NCBI GenBank assembly: GCA_035502775.1
Contig: DATJUB010000058.1
Coordinates: 1-64,000, forward strand
Length of the DNA: 64,000 bases
DNA from: 67-14 sp035502775
GTDB taxonomy: Bacteria; Actinomycetota; Thermoleophilia; Solirubrobacterales; 70-9
Reading direction: 5' to 3'
How positions within the stretch are numbered: the first letter of the stretch is position 1; each line of letters begins with the position of its first letter. Positions 42,925 to 51,333 of the stretch are shown here, one piece after another. A model generated the notes under the pieces. It made no database searches. It saw only the letters and a list, made by a program, of their open reading frames with translations, and had not been told where the DNA came from. The position numbers and the translations under genes are program-made.

Positions 42925-43344
42925 CTATCTACGCCTGAGAGCCATCAGGCCGCCGACCACGAAACCCGTCGCCACGGCGCCGACCACGATCTGCTTGCGG
43001 TGTTTCTTGATCTGGCTGCGCCAATCGGTCAGCTCGGTGACCTTGTCGCGAAGATGGTCCACGTTCTGGCCCAGCTGCTGGCGCTGTGCCTCGATGTCGG
43101 CCCGGATCTGCTCCGAGGTCCGCTTCGGGCGCGGCGGCGTGTAGGGCGATCCGGGAGCTCCCGCGGGCGGAGCCGGGGTGCCCTCCGGAGGGGCCCAGCG
43201 GTTCGGGGCCGCCGGCGCCGGTGCGCTCGGGGCGGTGCCTTCGGGCTTGAAGGGTTCGGTCTTCGGTGCCTCGGCCTTCGGGGCTTCGGGCTTGTCCGGC
43301 CCCGGGGTGCCGGGAGTGTTCGGTGTCTCAGGTGTTTCGGGCAT
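42925..43344 (-). CDS. DUF3618-type membrane-anchored protein
   Basis: A 139-residue protein. The first 75 residues are Pro/Ala/Glu-rich and disordered. Then follows RTSEQIRADIEAQRQQLGQN, the helix that defines DUF3618, and a C-terminal membrane helix (QIVVGAVATGFVVGGLMALR) with a basic end. Such proteins occur with holin-X-like proteins in actinobacteria and are probably envelope components; the molecular role is unknown. It is the last gene of a three-gene operon. Confidence 0.85.
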   Translation of the reverse strand: MPETPETPNTPGTPGPDKPEAPKAEAPKTEPFKPEGTAPSAPAPAAPNRWAPPEGTPAPPAGAPGSPYTPPRPKRTSEQIRADIEAQRQQLGQNVDHLRDKVTELTDWRSQIKKHRKQIVVGAVATGFVVGGLMALRRR

Positions 43345-43766
43345 CAGTTCTCCTCACCCGGGGTCAGCATGGCCTTCGTCTTCTGGGCCTCTTCGATCGC
43401 TTCGGTCGGGATCGGCACGCCCGTGGTCTCGAAGGACTTGTAGGCGAAGTAGCCGGCACCGGCGGCGATCGCGATGAAGATCACGGCCTCGATCAGGTAT
43501 CCGGCCCAGGGCTCGGAGTTGAAGAAGAGCGAGTTGAGCCCGAGCGCGAAGGCATGCATCAGCAGGATCAGCGCCAGGAAGGCGAACACACCGGCGGCGA
43601 TGCCGACGGCCGAGCCGCGGGCCAGGGTGGTGACCTTCTCACTGACCTCGGTCTTGGCCAGCTCGATCTCTTCCCTGATCAGGGTCGAGGTCTGCTCGGT
43701 GACCTCGAATACGAGCTCGCCGACGGTCTTGTCGGCCGGAGACTTGTAGGGATCGGGCGGGGTCAC
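43344..43766 (-). CDS. Holin-X / DUF1469-type membrane protein
   Basis: A 140-residue protein with an N-terminal amphipathic helix (VTEQTSTLIREEIELAKTEV), and two membrane helices (GSAVGIAAGVFAFLALILLM and AGYLIEAVIFIAIAAGAGYF). This is the pattern of the actinobacterial putative holin-X family, which despite the name is not phage-linked here. It overlaps the DUF3618 gene by one base and follows a 44-residue membrane-protein gene by three. Confidence 0.86.
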   Translation of the reverse strand: MTPPDPYKSPADKTVGELVFEVTEQTSTLIREEIELAKTEVSEKVTTLARGSAVGIAAGVFAFLALILLMHAFALGLNSLFFNSEPWAGYLIEAVIFIAIAAGAGYFAYKSFETTGVPIPTEAIEEAQKTKAMLTPGEEN

Positions 43767-43769
43767 GGG

Positions 43770-43904
43770 CTACTCCGGCGGCTCTTCGTTGAAGATGCGG
43801 CGGTAGGCCACGGCGGCGAGGCGGGATGAGATCAGGGTGGCGATCGCGCCGCTCACCGTCAACATCGCGCTCCAGGTCAGACGTCTCACTAGATCATTGT
43901 CCAT
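43770..43904 (-). CDS. 44-residue membrane protein (small gene)
   Basis: ATG at 43904 to TAG at 43770 encodes 44 residues. The protein begins MDNDLVRRLTWSAM, has one hydrophobic helix (LTVSGAIATLISSRLAAVAY) and ends RRIFNEEPPE. Its size, position three bases before the holin-X-like gene and typical composition support it as real; it looks like a truncated DUF4235-type protein. A TATTGT hexamer lies ten bases before the ATG. Confidence 0.65.
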   Translation of the reverse strand: MDNDLVRRLTWSAMLTVSGAIATLISSRLAAVAYRRIFNEEPPE

Positions 43905-43951
43905 AACTGCACCCACAATACCCGCCGCCAAGGGTGGGATAACCCGCTGAC

Positions 43952-44557
43952 CTAGTCCTGACGGAGATCGAGCCCTTCGCAGATCGTCTTGACGATCAGT
44001 TCGCGTGCCTCGTCGAAGTCACGATCGCTGCCCGGGATCAAACCGAAGATCCAGCCGGACAGCATCTGCTCGATCGCCCCGTAGAACGACATCGAGGCGA
44101 ACGCGGCATCGATGTCCTTGCGGAAGGTGCCGTTCTCCTGGCCGTCCCGAACGATCTTGGCGATGCCCGTGTAGGCGGCGCTGATCTGCTCGAGATGGGT
44201 CTGGCCGAACGAGTTCGCGGCGCGGGTCACCTCGACGATGATCACCTTCATCAGATCGGGGTCGTAGCGGTAGGAGTCGATGATGAAGCCGGCGACCACC
44301 CCGAGCTTGTCCTGCGGCGTCGCGCTGGACTGGTCGGTTTCGTGGATCGCCTCCAGCAGCAGCGACCAGCGCTGTGAGAACAGCTCGTTGAGTACGTTCT
44401 CCTTTGAGGAGAAGTAGTGGTAGACCAGGCCGTAGGCGACATCCGCCTCGTCGGCGATGTCGGCGACCCGGGTCGAGTGGAAGCCCTGGCGGGCGAACAC
44501 CTTGACCGCGGCGTCGAGGATCTGGCGACGACGCTCGGTGGCGGCTTCGCGGGCCAT
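43952..44557 (-). CDS. TetR-family regulator, FadR/YsiA-like
   Basis: A 201-residue regulator. The helix-turn-helix (about 10-55) contains RRRQILDAAVKVFARQGFHS, TRVADIADEADVAYGLVYHY and FSSKENVLNELF; the rest resembles the FadR-type ligand domain that binds long-chain acyl-CoA. Its start is joined to the nitrilase-like gene stop (TGATG). A palindrome upstream of the nitrilase gene resembles sites bound by such regulators, so the operon is probably autoregulated. Confidence 0.9.
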   Translation of the reverse strand: MAREAATERRRQILDAAVKVFARQGFHSTRVADIADEADVAYGLVYHYFSSKENVLNELFSQRWSLLLEAIHETDQSSATPQDKLGVVAGFIIDSYRYDPDLMKVIIVEVTRAANSFGQTHLEQISAAYTGIAKIVRDGQENGTFRKDIDAAFASMSFYGAIEQMLSGWIFGLIPGSDRDFDEARELIVKTICEGLDLRQD

Positions 44558-45381
44558 CAGGCGGTCTCCCCGGGCTCGCGGAACAGCTCCGGCCGGCGGT
44601 GCTCGACCGCGGGCAGCCTGCGGCGGGTCTCGGCCAGGCTCTCGAAGTCCAGGTCGGCGGTGGCGAATCCCTCGCCCTCCTGAAGCCCGGCGATGATCTC
44701 TCCCCAGGGATCGGCGATCACCGAGTGCCCCCAGGAATCGAACTCGGGATCGGCGTGGCCGACCTGGTTGGCGGCCAGAACGAAGGACTGGTTCTCGATC
44801 GCGCGGGCCCGGATCAACGGGCCCCAGTGATCGCGGCCGGTCACCGCCGTAAAGGCCGAAGGCACGGTGTAGGTGTCGGCGCCCCGGCCGAGCAGGGCGC
44901 GGAAAAGTTCGGGGAAGCGCAGGTCGTAGCAGATGGTCATGCCGACCTCGGCCTCACCGGCGGCGGCCACGGTGACCTCGTCGCCGGCCTGTTCGAAGGA
45001 GGATTCGCTGTACTCGACCCCGCCGACCTCGACGTCGAACATGTGGATCTTGCGGTAGGTGGCGGTGATCTCACCTTCCGGGGAGATCATCAGTGCGGTG
45101 TTGGAAGGCAGAGCCTGGTCGGCGAGCGACTCGGTGAAACTGCCGGCCTGGAGGTGAAGACCGAGTTCTTCGGCCCAGGACCGCGCCGCGCTGACCGCGG
45201 GACCGTCGATCGGCTCGCTTCCCTCGATCAGCCGCTCGCCGGTCGTGAGCAGGGACCACTTCTCCGGCAGCACGACCAGATCGGCCCCGTCAGCGGCGGC
45301 CGCGCGCACCAGACGCTCGGCGGCCTCGAGGTTCAGGTCGCGGTCGGAGGTGGAATTCATTTGGACGACGGAGGCTCTCAT
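44557..45381 (-). CDS. carbon-nitrogen hydrolase (nitrilase superfamily)
   Basis: A 274-residue amidase. The catalytic triad is visible: Glu in LVVLPEKWSLLT, Lys in ATYRKIHMFDVEVG and Cys in VGMTICYDLRFPELFRALLG. The C-terminal WGHSVIADPWGEIIAGLQEG is typical of the Nit1/omega-amidase-like branch, which acts on omega-amides such as alpha-ketoglutaramate or deaminated glutathione. It forms a two-gene operon with the TetR gene; a palindrome lies between its -10 and start codon. Confidence 0.92.
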   Translation of the reverse strand: MRASVVQMNSTSDRDLNLEAAERLVRAAAADGADLVVLPEKWSLLTTGERLIEGSEPIDGPAVSAARSWAEELGLHLQAGSFTESLADQALPSNTALMISPEGEITATYRKIHMFDVEVGGVEYSESSFEQAGDEVTVAAAGEAEVGMTICYDLRFPELFRALLGRGADTYTVPSAFTAVTGRDHWGPLIRARAIENQSFVLAANQVGHADPEFDSWGHSVIADPWGEIIAGLQEGEGFATADLDFESLAETRRRLPAVEHRRPELFREPGETA

Positions 45382-45389
45382 CTTGGGTT

Positions 45390-45405
45390 GATTGACGAGT
45401 CAATC
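45390..45405. promoter_or_regulatory. TetR-type operator before the nitrilase gene
   Basis: GATTGAC-GA-GTCAATC palindrome, downstream of a TATACT -10 (45414-45419, minus strand), so a bound repressor would block elongation. The downstream TetR is the probable ligand. Confidence 0.65.
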
Positions 45406-45476
45406 GGTTTCCAAGTATAGATCCAAGACCGTCCGGTGAGTCACCCAGGTCCCCGCCGGGCGCCGGGGGCGAAACG

Positions 45477-45508
45477 CCGCCCGGACCGGCGGATGCCGGT
45501 CCGGGCGG
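45477..45508. terminator. strong hairpin after the second penicillin-acylase gene
   Basis: Perfect 14-bp GC-rich arms (left arm CCGCCCGGACCGGC) with loop GGAT, 11 bp beyond the stop at 45520. Confidence 0.75.
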
Positions 45509-45519
45509 AGACGATCTCG

Positions 45520-48093
45520 CTACCAGCCGCGCTTCGTGGCGACGGCGCCGCCATTCAGCTTCTTCACGGTGAGGCCGGGTGACTTCTTCTGCTGGCTGGC
45601 GCAGAAGCGGTCATTCACCCACTTGCCTTCCGAGAACAGCTTGGTCTGGTCGGCGTAGTGCTTCGACTTCTCGTTGGTCGCGGCCTGCGAGTAGGTCAGC
45701 ATCGTCTTCACCGGCGGGCACTTGGCTCCGGTCAGTGAGGCGGCGATGATGAAGCTCGAGCCGTGAACCACCGAGTCGTATATCCCGCTGTCCTCGTTCT
45801 CGACCGCTGAGATCACGTTGAACACACCTTGGCCACCGAAACCTCCCGGAATCGGGATCTTCTGACCGTTCTTGGTCACATACTGGTAGTCGCGGTACTT
45901 GGCATCCACGGGAATGCCCTTCGACGCCAGATAGGTGACCGCGTCAGCGAGCTGCTTCGGGACATTCGGGTTGGTCACATTCAATCCATTCGGTGTATGA
46001 ACCGGATCGTTGACATCGAAAGGAGTCACGTACCTATTGGCAGACGAGACCCCGCCGTTCTCCTCCGAGCGACTGATCATGTTCATGAATGTACGCCAGA
46101 GCAGAGCACCGGATGAATCGACGCTCTCGGTCTTGTCCCAGTTCGCCAGAACCGCACACGCGCCGCTTACATCGACGCCGTTGATGGTCGGGTTGTTCTG
46201 GCAGTACGCCACCAATGCCGGTGCCAGCAGCTCAGCGCTGTAGTTCCGGTTGTTGGTGATGAACTCGGCCACCCGCGACAGGGTGAACTTGCCGCCATCG
46301 GCCAGCTGCTGCTCGATCTGGACCAGACCGTTGCGCGTACGCAGCGAACGGGTGGTGCGATCGCCGCCGATGATCGGGGCGAAGCCCTCCAGCGGAGCCT
46401 TCGGGTTCGAGACCCAGTAGCTGTCGTTCATGTTCGATCCGTAATCCTTGCGGACCTGGATCGGCATCTGGCTCGGGGACAGGATGCCCTTGACCACCGC
46501 TCCGGGCTGGAGCTGCGGATCGCAGGCGGGCTTGGTGCCGTCGAATAGAGCGACCTTGGCCGCACTCCAGGCGATATCGCCGAGGCCCGGCACCTTGCAG
46601 GCGTCGAAACGCTCGGGCGTGACGTCCGGGGTGACCGAGACGTCGGCGTAGAGCGCGTTGCCCTTCGAGTCGGCCGCGATCGTGTTGACCCACGGCACAC
46701 CCTGGTTGCGCTTCAGCGACTTCACCATGTCGTTGACGCTCTGCGAACGGTCGGCGTCGAAGAAATGGTTGATGAAACGCAGGCCATCCGAGTTCGGATC
46801 GCGCAACGAATAGGCGGTGGTGTTGTTCCAGCCCACCGTGATACCCGGCAGCTTGCTCGTGACCGGACCGTGCTTGGTCGAGTAGAGCGTGCGGGTCTCG
46901 GGCACGATCGAGCCGTCCGCCTGCTTGACATCCACGGTCACGTCGACCGATTCCATCTTGACCGGCTTGCCGTCCACCATGTACGAGGTGGGATCACCCG
47001 GCGCGAGTGTCTCGCTGTAGAGCATGAAGCGGCGTGAGGTCGAAACCGTGTGACTCCAGGCCAGGTTCTGGGTGTGCCCGATCAGGACCACCGGCGCACC
47101 CAGGAGGCTGGCGCCGCTGACGTTGATCTTGCCCGGGATGGTGAGCTGAGCCTGGAAGAAGCGCTCGGTTCCCGACCACGGGAAATGGGGGTTGCCGAAA
47201 AGCATTCCCTTGCCGGTCGAAGTCGCCTCCGAGCCGAGCGATACCGCGTTCGAGCCGACCTCGGGATCGAGCTTGTCCGCCAATCCCTCGAAATCCTCGG
47301 CGGTGGGCTCATCGGCGGGTCCGGCCGAATCGGCCGAAGCCATCGCGACCGGGGGCGAAGCCTCGGTCGTACCGTCGACCACGGCACCGGCGCTGGCCAG
47401 TGTCCCCAGCTCGTAGAAGCGTAGGTAGACCTCGAGCGCGGTGATCGGCTTGACCCACGGCTTGCCCTTGCAGGTCTCGTCCTGGATCTTGTTGACGCCG
47501 GTCTGCTTCAGCCAGCTGTTGTAGCCCTTCACGTAGCCGGCGACGACGTCACGAACCTGCGGCTTCGGTCCCTGCGGGGCCTTCAGCTTCAGCAGCTCCG
47601 GGATCTTCTTCTCGGCGATGATCCGCTTGTGGGCGAAGTCAGCCTGGAGGTTGGTGAAGGTGTAGCCGTTACCGGTCAGCTGCCAATCGCCATCGGGGCC
47701 GAAGTACTTCGAACGCTCACCACGCTGAGTGGTGTAGATGTCCGCCATCGAGCAGATGTTCTCTTTGGCGAGGGCGTAGCCGTAACCGAAGCCGAGACCC
47801 TTGTAGTTGTCGGCGACGATGCGCGGAATCCCGTACTCGGTGGTGCGGATGGTGGCACCGGGGACATTCTTGATCCGGTTGCGCTCACGCTTGGCCTGAG
47901 CCTTGAGCTTCTTGGTGGTCTTCTTGACGCACTTCTGCTTGGCCTTGCCCTTCTTGTTCTTGCACTTCTTCTTCGCCTGCTTGGCGATGCTGGGCTTGGC
48001 GGACGCCGTACCGGCGGCAAGCCCGAAGACCATTGACATGGCCATGACGGCCACCAACATTCGGATCAACTTCAAAACTAGGTTCCTCTCCAT
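45520..48093 (-). CDS. secreted penicillin-acylase-family Ntn hydrolase (copy 2)
   Basis: An 857-residue paralogue of the gene at 21353-23812. After the signal peptide (LVAVMAMSMVFGLAAGTASA) comes a Lys-rich stretch of about 45 residues with two Cys that copy 1 lacks. The alpha-subunit shows IRTTEYGIPRIVADN and FGFGYALAKENICSMADIY-like order, and the cleavage site is DPEVGSNAVSLGSEATSTGK with Ser as nucleophile, followed by GNPHFPWSGTERFFQAQL. The substrate is unknown. The start is uncertain (ATG 48093 or a TTG five codons later). It diverges from the large hydrolase gene at 48308. Confidence 0.88.
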   Translation of the reverse strand: MERNLVLKLIRMLVAVMAMSMVFGLAAGTASAKPSIAKQAKKKCKNKKGKAKQKCVKKTTKKLKAQAKRERNRIKNVPGATIRTTEYGIPRIVADNYKGLGFGYGYALAKENICSMADIYTTQRGERSKYFGPDGDWQLTGNGYTFTNLQADFAHKRIIAEKKIPELLKLKAPQGPKPQVRDVVAGYVKGYNSWLKQTGVNKIQDETCKGKPWVKPITALEVYLRFYELGTLASAGAVVDGTTEASPPVAMASADSAGPADEPTAEDFEGLADKLDPEVGSNAVSLGSEATSTGKGMLFGNPHFPWSGTERFFQAQLTIPGKINVSGASLLGAPVVLIGHTQNLAWSHTVSTSRRFMLYSETLAPGDPTSYMVDGKPVKMESVDVTVDVKQADGSIVPETRTLYSTKHGPVTSKLPGITVGWNNTTAYSLRDPNSDGLRFINHFFDADRSQSVNDMVKSLKRNQGVPWVNTIAADSKGNALYADVSVTPDVTPERFDACKVPGLGDIAWSAAKVALFDGTKPACDPQLQPGAVVKGILSPSQMPIQVRKDYGSNMNDSYWVSNPKAPLEGFAPIIGGDRTTRSLRTRNGLVQIEQQLADGGKFTLSRVAEFITNNRNYSAELLAPALVAYCQNNPTINGVDVSGACAVLANWDKTESVDSSGALLWRTFMNMISRSEENGGVSSANRYVTPFDVNDPVHTPNGLNVTNPNVPKQLADAVTYLASKGIPVDAKYRDYQYVTKNGQKIPIPGGFGGQGVFNVISAVENEDSGIYDSVVHGSSFIIAASLTGAKCPPVKTMLTYSQAATNEKSKHYADQTKLFSEGKWVNDRFCASQQKKSPGLTVKKLNGGAVATKRGW

Positions 48094-48307
48094 AGAGTCC
48101 GGTGGCCCTCGCCACCCCCTTATCCCTCTGCAACACCCCTTCCCCAAAGGAGGAGCGGTCGCAGCATATACCCGCGTTTATGGAAACCCCGCGTTCGTTC
48201 ATTGAACGGCCCGGCTTTTGGCGTTAGGCTGACTGACGGGCGGTTGGGAGACCGGCCGTCCGGGAGAGGAAACCGATCGCCTCACGGCACGGAAAAAAGG
48301 GGAGAGA

Positions 48308-50938
48308 ATGAAGCACTCAGAAACTGTTCGGGGCGCCCGCATCGGCGGTCTCACACCGCTCGGGATCGTTGCGATCCTGACGCTTCTGGCAACCGCCTGC
48401 GCGCTGTTCGTGAACTGGGGCGCGACCGCGGCCGCCGGCACCGCCACGGCCTCGAAGAAGGCCGGGACCACCAAGCCTCTCGTCAAGATCACCGGCACGA
48501 CCCAGGCCGCCGCCATCAAGTCGGGCTCGATCAAGGTCAGGGTCAAGGTCCCGGTGCCGAAGAAGGCGAAGCGCAAGGCCCGCCGGGCGCTCGGCCACCA
48601 GGCCCAGAACGTCACCCTCTCCCTCTCCGTCAAGCAGGACTACTCACCTGCCTTCCGGGTCAAGCCCGTGCGGACCAAGGTGAAGGGTTTCCGGACCAAG
48701 ACGGTGACGATCAAGCTTCCGGCCGTCGCGAAGTCCCTGATCGCCGACTGCGGCGCGCCGAGCCTGAAGCTCACGGCCAAGGGCTCGAAGAAGCGCCGGC
48801 TCTACCCGAAGTGGGCGAAGAGCGCCGCCGGCAGGCTGAAGAAGGATCCGGCCCCCTGCGCGGTGCCGCCCGACGTCGATCTGAGCCGGGCCGACAGCTG
48901 CGACTTCATCCAGCCGACCGGCAACGCCTGCATGGCCCCGTACCCGAACGACTTCTACACCCGCCCGGACAGCACCAGCGAGACCGGGCTCCGGGTGAAC
49001 GTCGCGCCGACGGCGACACCCGCGAACCAGGACGGCAAGAACATCGAGGTGACCGACCTCAACCGCTCCGACGGCTTCAGTCCCGGCCCGCTGATCTCGG
49101 TCCGGATCCCGGGCATGGACAGCCAGCCCGCCTTCGACCAGTCCGGCATCGTGCCGATCACGCGCATGAGCCAGTACACCGAGCCCGGGCAGGCCGTGGT
49201 CCTGATCGACGCCGCCAGCGGTGAGCGCCAGATGATCTGGGGCGAGCTCGACTACAACGCGACCTCGGCCGACACCCGCAACCTGATCATCCGGCCCGGC
49301 AAGAACCTGAAGGACGGCCACCGCTACATCGTCGCGATCCGCGGCATGAAGCGGGCCGACGGCTCGGCGATCGAAGCACCGGCCGGATTCCGCCTCTACC
49401 GCGACGCCGACCGCACCGACAACGAGACCGTCGAGGCCCGGCGGGACCATTTCGAGTCGATCTTCGACACGCTGGCCGGCGCGGGAATCGACCGCGGCTC
49501 GCTCTACCTGGCCTGGGACTTCACCGTGGCGAGCACCGAGAACATCACCGGCCGCATGCTCTCGATCCGCAACCGGGCCTTCGCCGAACTCGGCGACACC
49601 AACCTGACCGACGGCACGGTTCAGGGTGCCGCACCCGATTTCACCGTGAACGCCGTGGAGGACTTCCAGACCGCCGTCGGAAGCGGGGTCGAGAACATCC
49701 GCACCGTGACCGGCACCTTCAAGGTGCCCTGCTTCCTGAACACGGCCGGCTGCCCGACCGGCTCGACCTACAACCTCGATTCCGACCAGATGCCGATCCG
49801 GATCCCCGGCAACGAGCAGACCGCCCGCTTCACCTGCAATATCCCGCGCTCCGCCGTAAACGAGGTCGCCCCCGGTGATTTCGAGGTGGACCACAAGGTC
49901 CGCCCCTCGCTCTACGGCCACGGCCTGTTCGGTGACTACGGCGAGGTCAACTCGAAGAACATCCGCCAGCTCGGCACCGAGAACGGCGTGATGGTCTGCG
50001 GCACCGACTGGAGCGGCATGGCCGAGGAGGATGTGATCGGCGCGGCCCTGCCCGCCCTGCTCGACCTCTCGAAGTTCTCGGCGCTGCCGGACCGCCTGCA
50101 ACAGGGATTCCTCAACTTCCTGTTCCTGGGGAGGCTGATGATCCATCCCGACGGTTTCAATGACGACCCGGCCTTCAAGTTCGGCGGCGAGTCGGTGATC
50201 GACACCAGCGATCTCTTCTACTACGGCAACAGCCAGGGCGGCATCGCCGGCGGCGCGCTCACCGCGGTCGCGACCGACTTCACCCGGTCGGTCCTCTACG
50301 TGCCGGGCATCAACTACTCGACCCTGCTCACCCGCAGCGTCGACTTCGACGACTACAAGCTCGTGCTCTATCCCTCGTATCCGGATGAGCTCAGCCGTCC
50401 GGTGCTCTTCTCGATCATGCAGTCGCTGTGGGACCGGGGCGAGCCGAACGGCTACGCCAACCACATGACCGACGATCCGCTGCCCGGCACCCCGCCCCAC
50501 AAGGTGATGCTGGAGATGGCCTACGGCGACCACCAGGTCGCGAACGTCGCAACCGAAGTCGAGGCCCGCACGATCGGCGCCCCGATGCGGGTTCCGGCAC
50601 TCGACGCCGATCGCCAGCCGGCCGGCATGGTCGATCCGTTCTACGGCCACGAGACCCTTGGCGACCTGGCCGGCCCGGCGGCGGACGGCAACGCCTTCTT
50701 CACCTGGGACATCGGTCCGAAGCGCATGGTCGGACCGACCGAGTTCGGAACCCTGCCACCACCGATCACCAACACTCCCCCGCCCGACGATTCCGGAGTG
50801 GACCCGCACGACACGGTGATCCGCAACTCGCCATTGATCCGAAAGCAGATCGCGGACTTCATCACCACCAACGGCAAGGTGACGAACCCCTGCGGGGCAA
50901 ATCCCTGTTACGCGGCGGGGTGGAACGGGTTCCCCTGA
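48308..50938 (+). CDS. large secreted protein with alpha/beta-hydrolase-like domain
   Basis: An 876-residue exported protein. A signal peptide or anchor (LGIVAILTLLATACALFVNW) precedes a basic beta-rich region of about 130 residues (KPLVKITGTTQAAAIKSGSI; PVPKKAKRKARR). From about residue 190 the order SCDFIQPTGNACMAPYPNDF and YIVAIRGMKRADGS resembles secreted lipase-like proteins of the virulence-factor-lipase group; the nucleophile elbow is DLFYYGNSQGGIAGGAL near residue 645, with an Asp/His region further on (MAYGDHQVANV). Carboxylester hydrolysis is likely but the substrate is unknown. A hairpin element begins directly after its stop. Confidence 0.8.
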   Translation: MKHSETVRGARIGGLTPLGIVAILTLLATACALFVNWGATAAAGTATASKKAGTTKPLVKITGTTQAAAIKSGSIKVRVKVPVPKKAKRKARRALGHQAQNVTLSLSVKQDYSPAFRVKPVRTKVKGFRTKTVTIKLPAVAKSLIADCGAPSLKLTAKGSKKRRLYPKWAKSAAGRLKKDPAPCAVPPDVDLSRADSCDFIQPTGNACMAPYPNDFYTRPDSTSETGLRVNVAPTATPANQDGKNIEVTDLNRSDGFSPGPLISVRIPGMDSQPAFDQSGIVPITRMSQYTEPGQAVVLIDAASGERQMIWGELDYNATSADTRNLIIRPGKNLKDGHRYIVAIRGMKRADGSAIEAPAGFRLYRDADRTDNETVEARRDHFESIFDTLAGAGIDRGSLYLAWDFTVASTENITGRMLSIRNRAFAELGDTNLTDGTVQGAAPDFTVNAVEDFQTAVGSGVENIRTVTGTFKVPCFLNTAGCPTGSTYNLDSDQMPIRIPGNEQTARFTCNIPRSAVNEVAPGDFEVDHKVRPSLYGHGLFGDYGEVNSKNIRQLGTENGVMVCGTDWSGMAEEDVIGAALPALLDLSKFSALPDRLQQGFLNFLFLGRLMIHPDGFNDDPAFKFGGESVIDTSDLFYYGNSQGGIAGGALTAVATDFTRSVLYVPGINYSTLLTRSVDFDDYKLVLYPSYPDELSRPVLFSIMQSLWDRGEPNGYANHMTDDPLPGTPPHKVMLEMAYGDHQVANVATEVEARTIGAPMRVPALDADRQPAGMVDPFYGHETLGDLAGPAADGNAFFTWDIGPKRMVGPTEFGTLPPPITNTPPPDDSGVDPHDTVIRNSPLIRKQIADFITTNGKVTNPCGANPCYAAGWNGFP

Positions 50939-51022
50939 TTCGAAATCCGAATCGGCTTTCCCGACGACCCGCTTTCGCGACTCGTCAAGTCCTCGGGCGG
51001 GAATGTCGATTCGGATTCCTTG
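50939..51022 (+). repeat. second hairpin family, long copy A
   Basis: Outer arms AATCCGAATCG (50944-50954) and CGATTCGGATT (51007-51017) pair perfectly; inner TTCCCG/CGGGAA pairs too. The feet are TTCGAAATCC and GGATTCCTT. Confidence 0.75.
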
Positions 51023-51112
51023 TTCAGAATCTGTCTGCCGCGTTGGCGGCCGGAATTTGAACAACGAACAGCTGAATGGTTCCGGCCTGGAGCAGGCTTC
51101 ACAGTTCTGGAT

Positions 51113-51198
51113 AAGGAATCCAGGTTGACATTCCCCTCGCCGAGGCCTCAAAGAGCACGGAGAAAGTGGTTTCGGGGAAAGCCAACCTGGATTTCGAA
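51113..51198 (-). repeat. second hairpin family, long copy B (inverted)
   Basis: Outer arms AATCCAGGTTG (51117-51127) and CAACCTGGATT (51183-51193); inner TTCCCC/GGGGAA. Read on the minus strand it has the same feet and GGCTTTCCC and GGGAATGTC segments as copy A, but a five-base stem segment is changed on both sides so that pairing is kept. Confidence 0.75.
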
Positions 51199-51333
51199 GT
51201 CTCGCCGCGTGCGTGGGTATATCTGCTGGGTCCGGGTACACGTATGCCTGAGGCGTGAGCGTCTGTGAATGTCCTCACGCACATGGTGTTTCGTTTACCT
51301 GCGGATTACTGGTGGCACTAACCTGACTGGCTG

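Larger units (their letters stand above)
50939..51333. other. 395-bp intergenic region with two inverted hairpin elements
   Basis: No convincing gene. It holds two related hairpin elements in opposite orientation (50939-51022 and 51113-51198) separated by 90 bp, and then a region leading to the mscS-type gene. TAACCT lies nine bases before the mscS-type ATG and may be its -10. Confidence 0.7.

Noticed and set aside
43344..43766. Holin-like gene as a sign of a prophage
   Set aside because: No capsid, integrase, lysin or other phage gene is near, and the DUF3618 neighbour is typical of the chromosomal actinobacterial family.
48644..51241. Very long open frame (865 codons) antisense to the secreted hydrolase gene
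   Set aside because: Its product is dominated by Val, Gly, Ala, Arg and His with no domain or signal, as expected from reading a high-GC gene on the opposite strand; the sense gene has clear motifs.
51020..51284. Small open frames on both strands in the gap before the mscS-type gene
   Set aside because: They run through the hairpin elements, have no ribosome site and no recognisable composition.
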